Shown one piece after another: positions 6,401 through 6,446 of a stretch of 6,446 nt of DNA. The stretch's first letter is position 1, and each line of letters opens with the position of its first letter. Origin of the DNA: CAYOBW01 sp964402115 (GTDB lineage Bacteria; Verrucomicrobiota; Kiritimatiellia; UBA8416; CAYOBW01); assembly GCA_964402115.1 (NCBI GenBank), contig CAYOBW010000368.1, positions 1 to 6,446 of the forward strand. Direction: 5' to 3'. A program made the translations under genes and the position numbers. The notes beneath the pieces are model-generated. The model was not told the DNA's origin and ran no database searches. It worked only from the letters and a program-made list of their open reading frames with translations.

Positions 6401-6423
6401 TCTGAGACCGGCTTGTCTGAGAC
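6401..6423. repeat. Direct repeat TCTGAGAC x2 upstream of the nucleotidyltransferase
   Basis: The octamer TCTGAGAC occurs at 6401-6408 and again at 6416-6423, a 15-bp period. It sits about 90 bp before the ATG at 6313, where an operator of the cassette could lie. There is no supporting promoter of good quality, so chance is a real alternative. Confidence 0.2.
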
Positions 6424-6446
6424 TTCATTTTTCAGGCCGTTGGGGC

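Noticed and set aside
1..6446. CRISPR array, tRNA, rRNA or insertion-sequence transposase
   Set aside because: No regularly spaced repeats, no cloverleaf or rRNA-like segment, and no transposase frame or terminal inverted repeats were seen on either strand.

Overview
The window reads as part of a GC-rich, carbohydrate-degrading bacterium. A large secreted GH95 fucosidase, remnants of further glycoside hydrolase genes and degraded defence-like cassettes would suit a member of the Planctomycetota-Verrucomicrobiota-Lentisphaerota (PVC) group or a similar environmental lineage. That placement is inference; no rRNA or tRNA is present to test it.

Left part (31-2159, minus strand): four genes lie head to tail with overlaps or a 1-nt gap and read as one operon. 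In order of transcription they are a 209-residue protein joining the start of an alpha/beta-hydrolase-like domain to the end of a caspase-like (orthocaspase) domain; an 81-residue HicB-like small protein; a 53-residue protein resembling the start of a longer uncharacterised family; and a P-loop ATPase that stops just after its ATPase core. At least three of the four look shortened. I read the operon as a decayed stress or defence module rather than an intact system. GC drops to about 45-52% in sampled lines inside the ATPase gene.

Middle (2160-2707): a spacer of about 550 bp with no complete gene. It holds a 26-bp palindromic element and, at its right end, what looks like the last 26 codons of a lost glycoside hydrolase gene. 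The stop codon of that remnant lies next to the Shine-Dalgarno sequence of the main gene.

Main gene (2708-5485, plus strand): a 925-residue exported GH95 family alpha-L-fucosidase with all recognised active-site residues and a discoidin-like (F5/8 type C) module inserted inside its N-terminal beta domain. Sampled GC is 70-77%.

Right part (5486-6446): immediately after the fucosidase stop codon comes about 104 bp that is 91% identical to the gene's own 5' region. It is the head of a second GH95 copy and is cut off sharply at 5612. Converging on it from the right is a two-gene minus-strand cassette: a minimal nucleotidyltransferase and an overlapping 58-residue partner.

Overall, a working sugar-scavenging gene sits between scars of neighbouring hydrolase genes and two minus-strand accessory cassettes. 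The locus appears to have turned over repeatedly by duplication, insertion and deletion.
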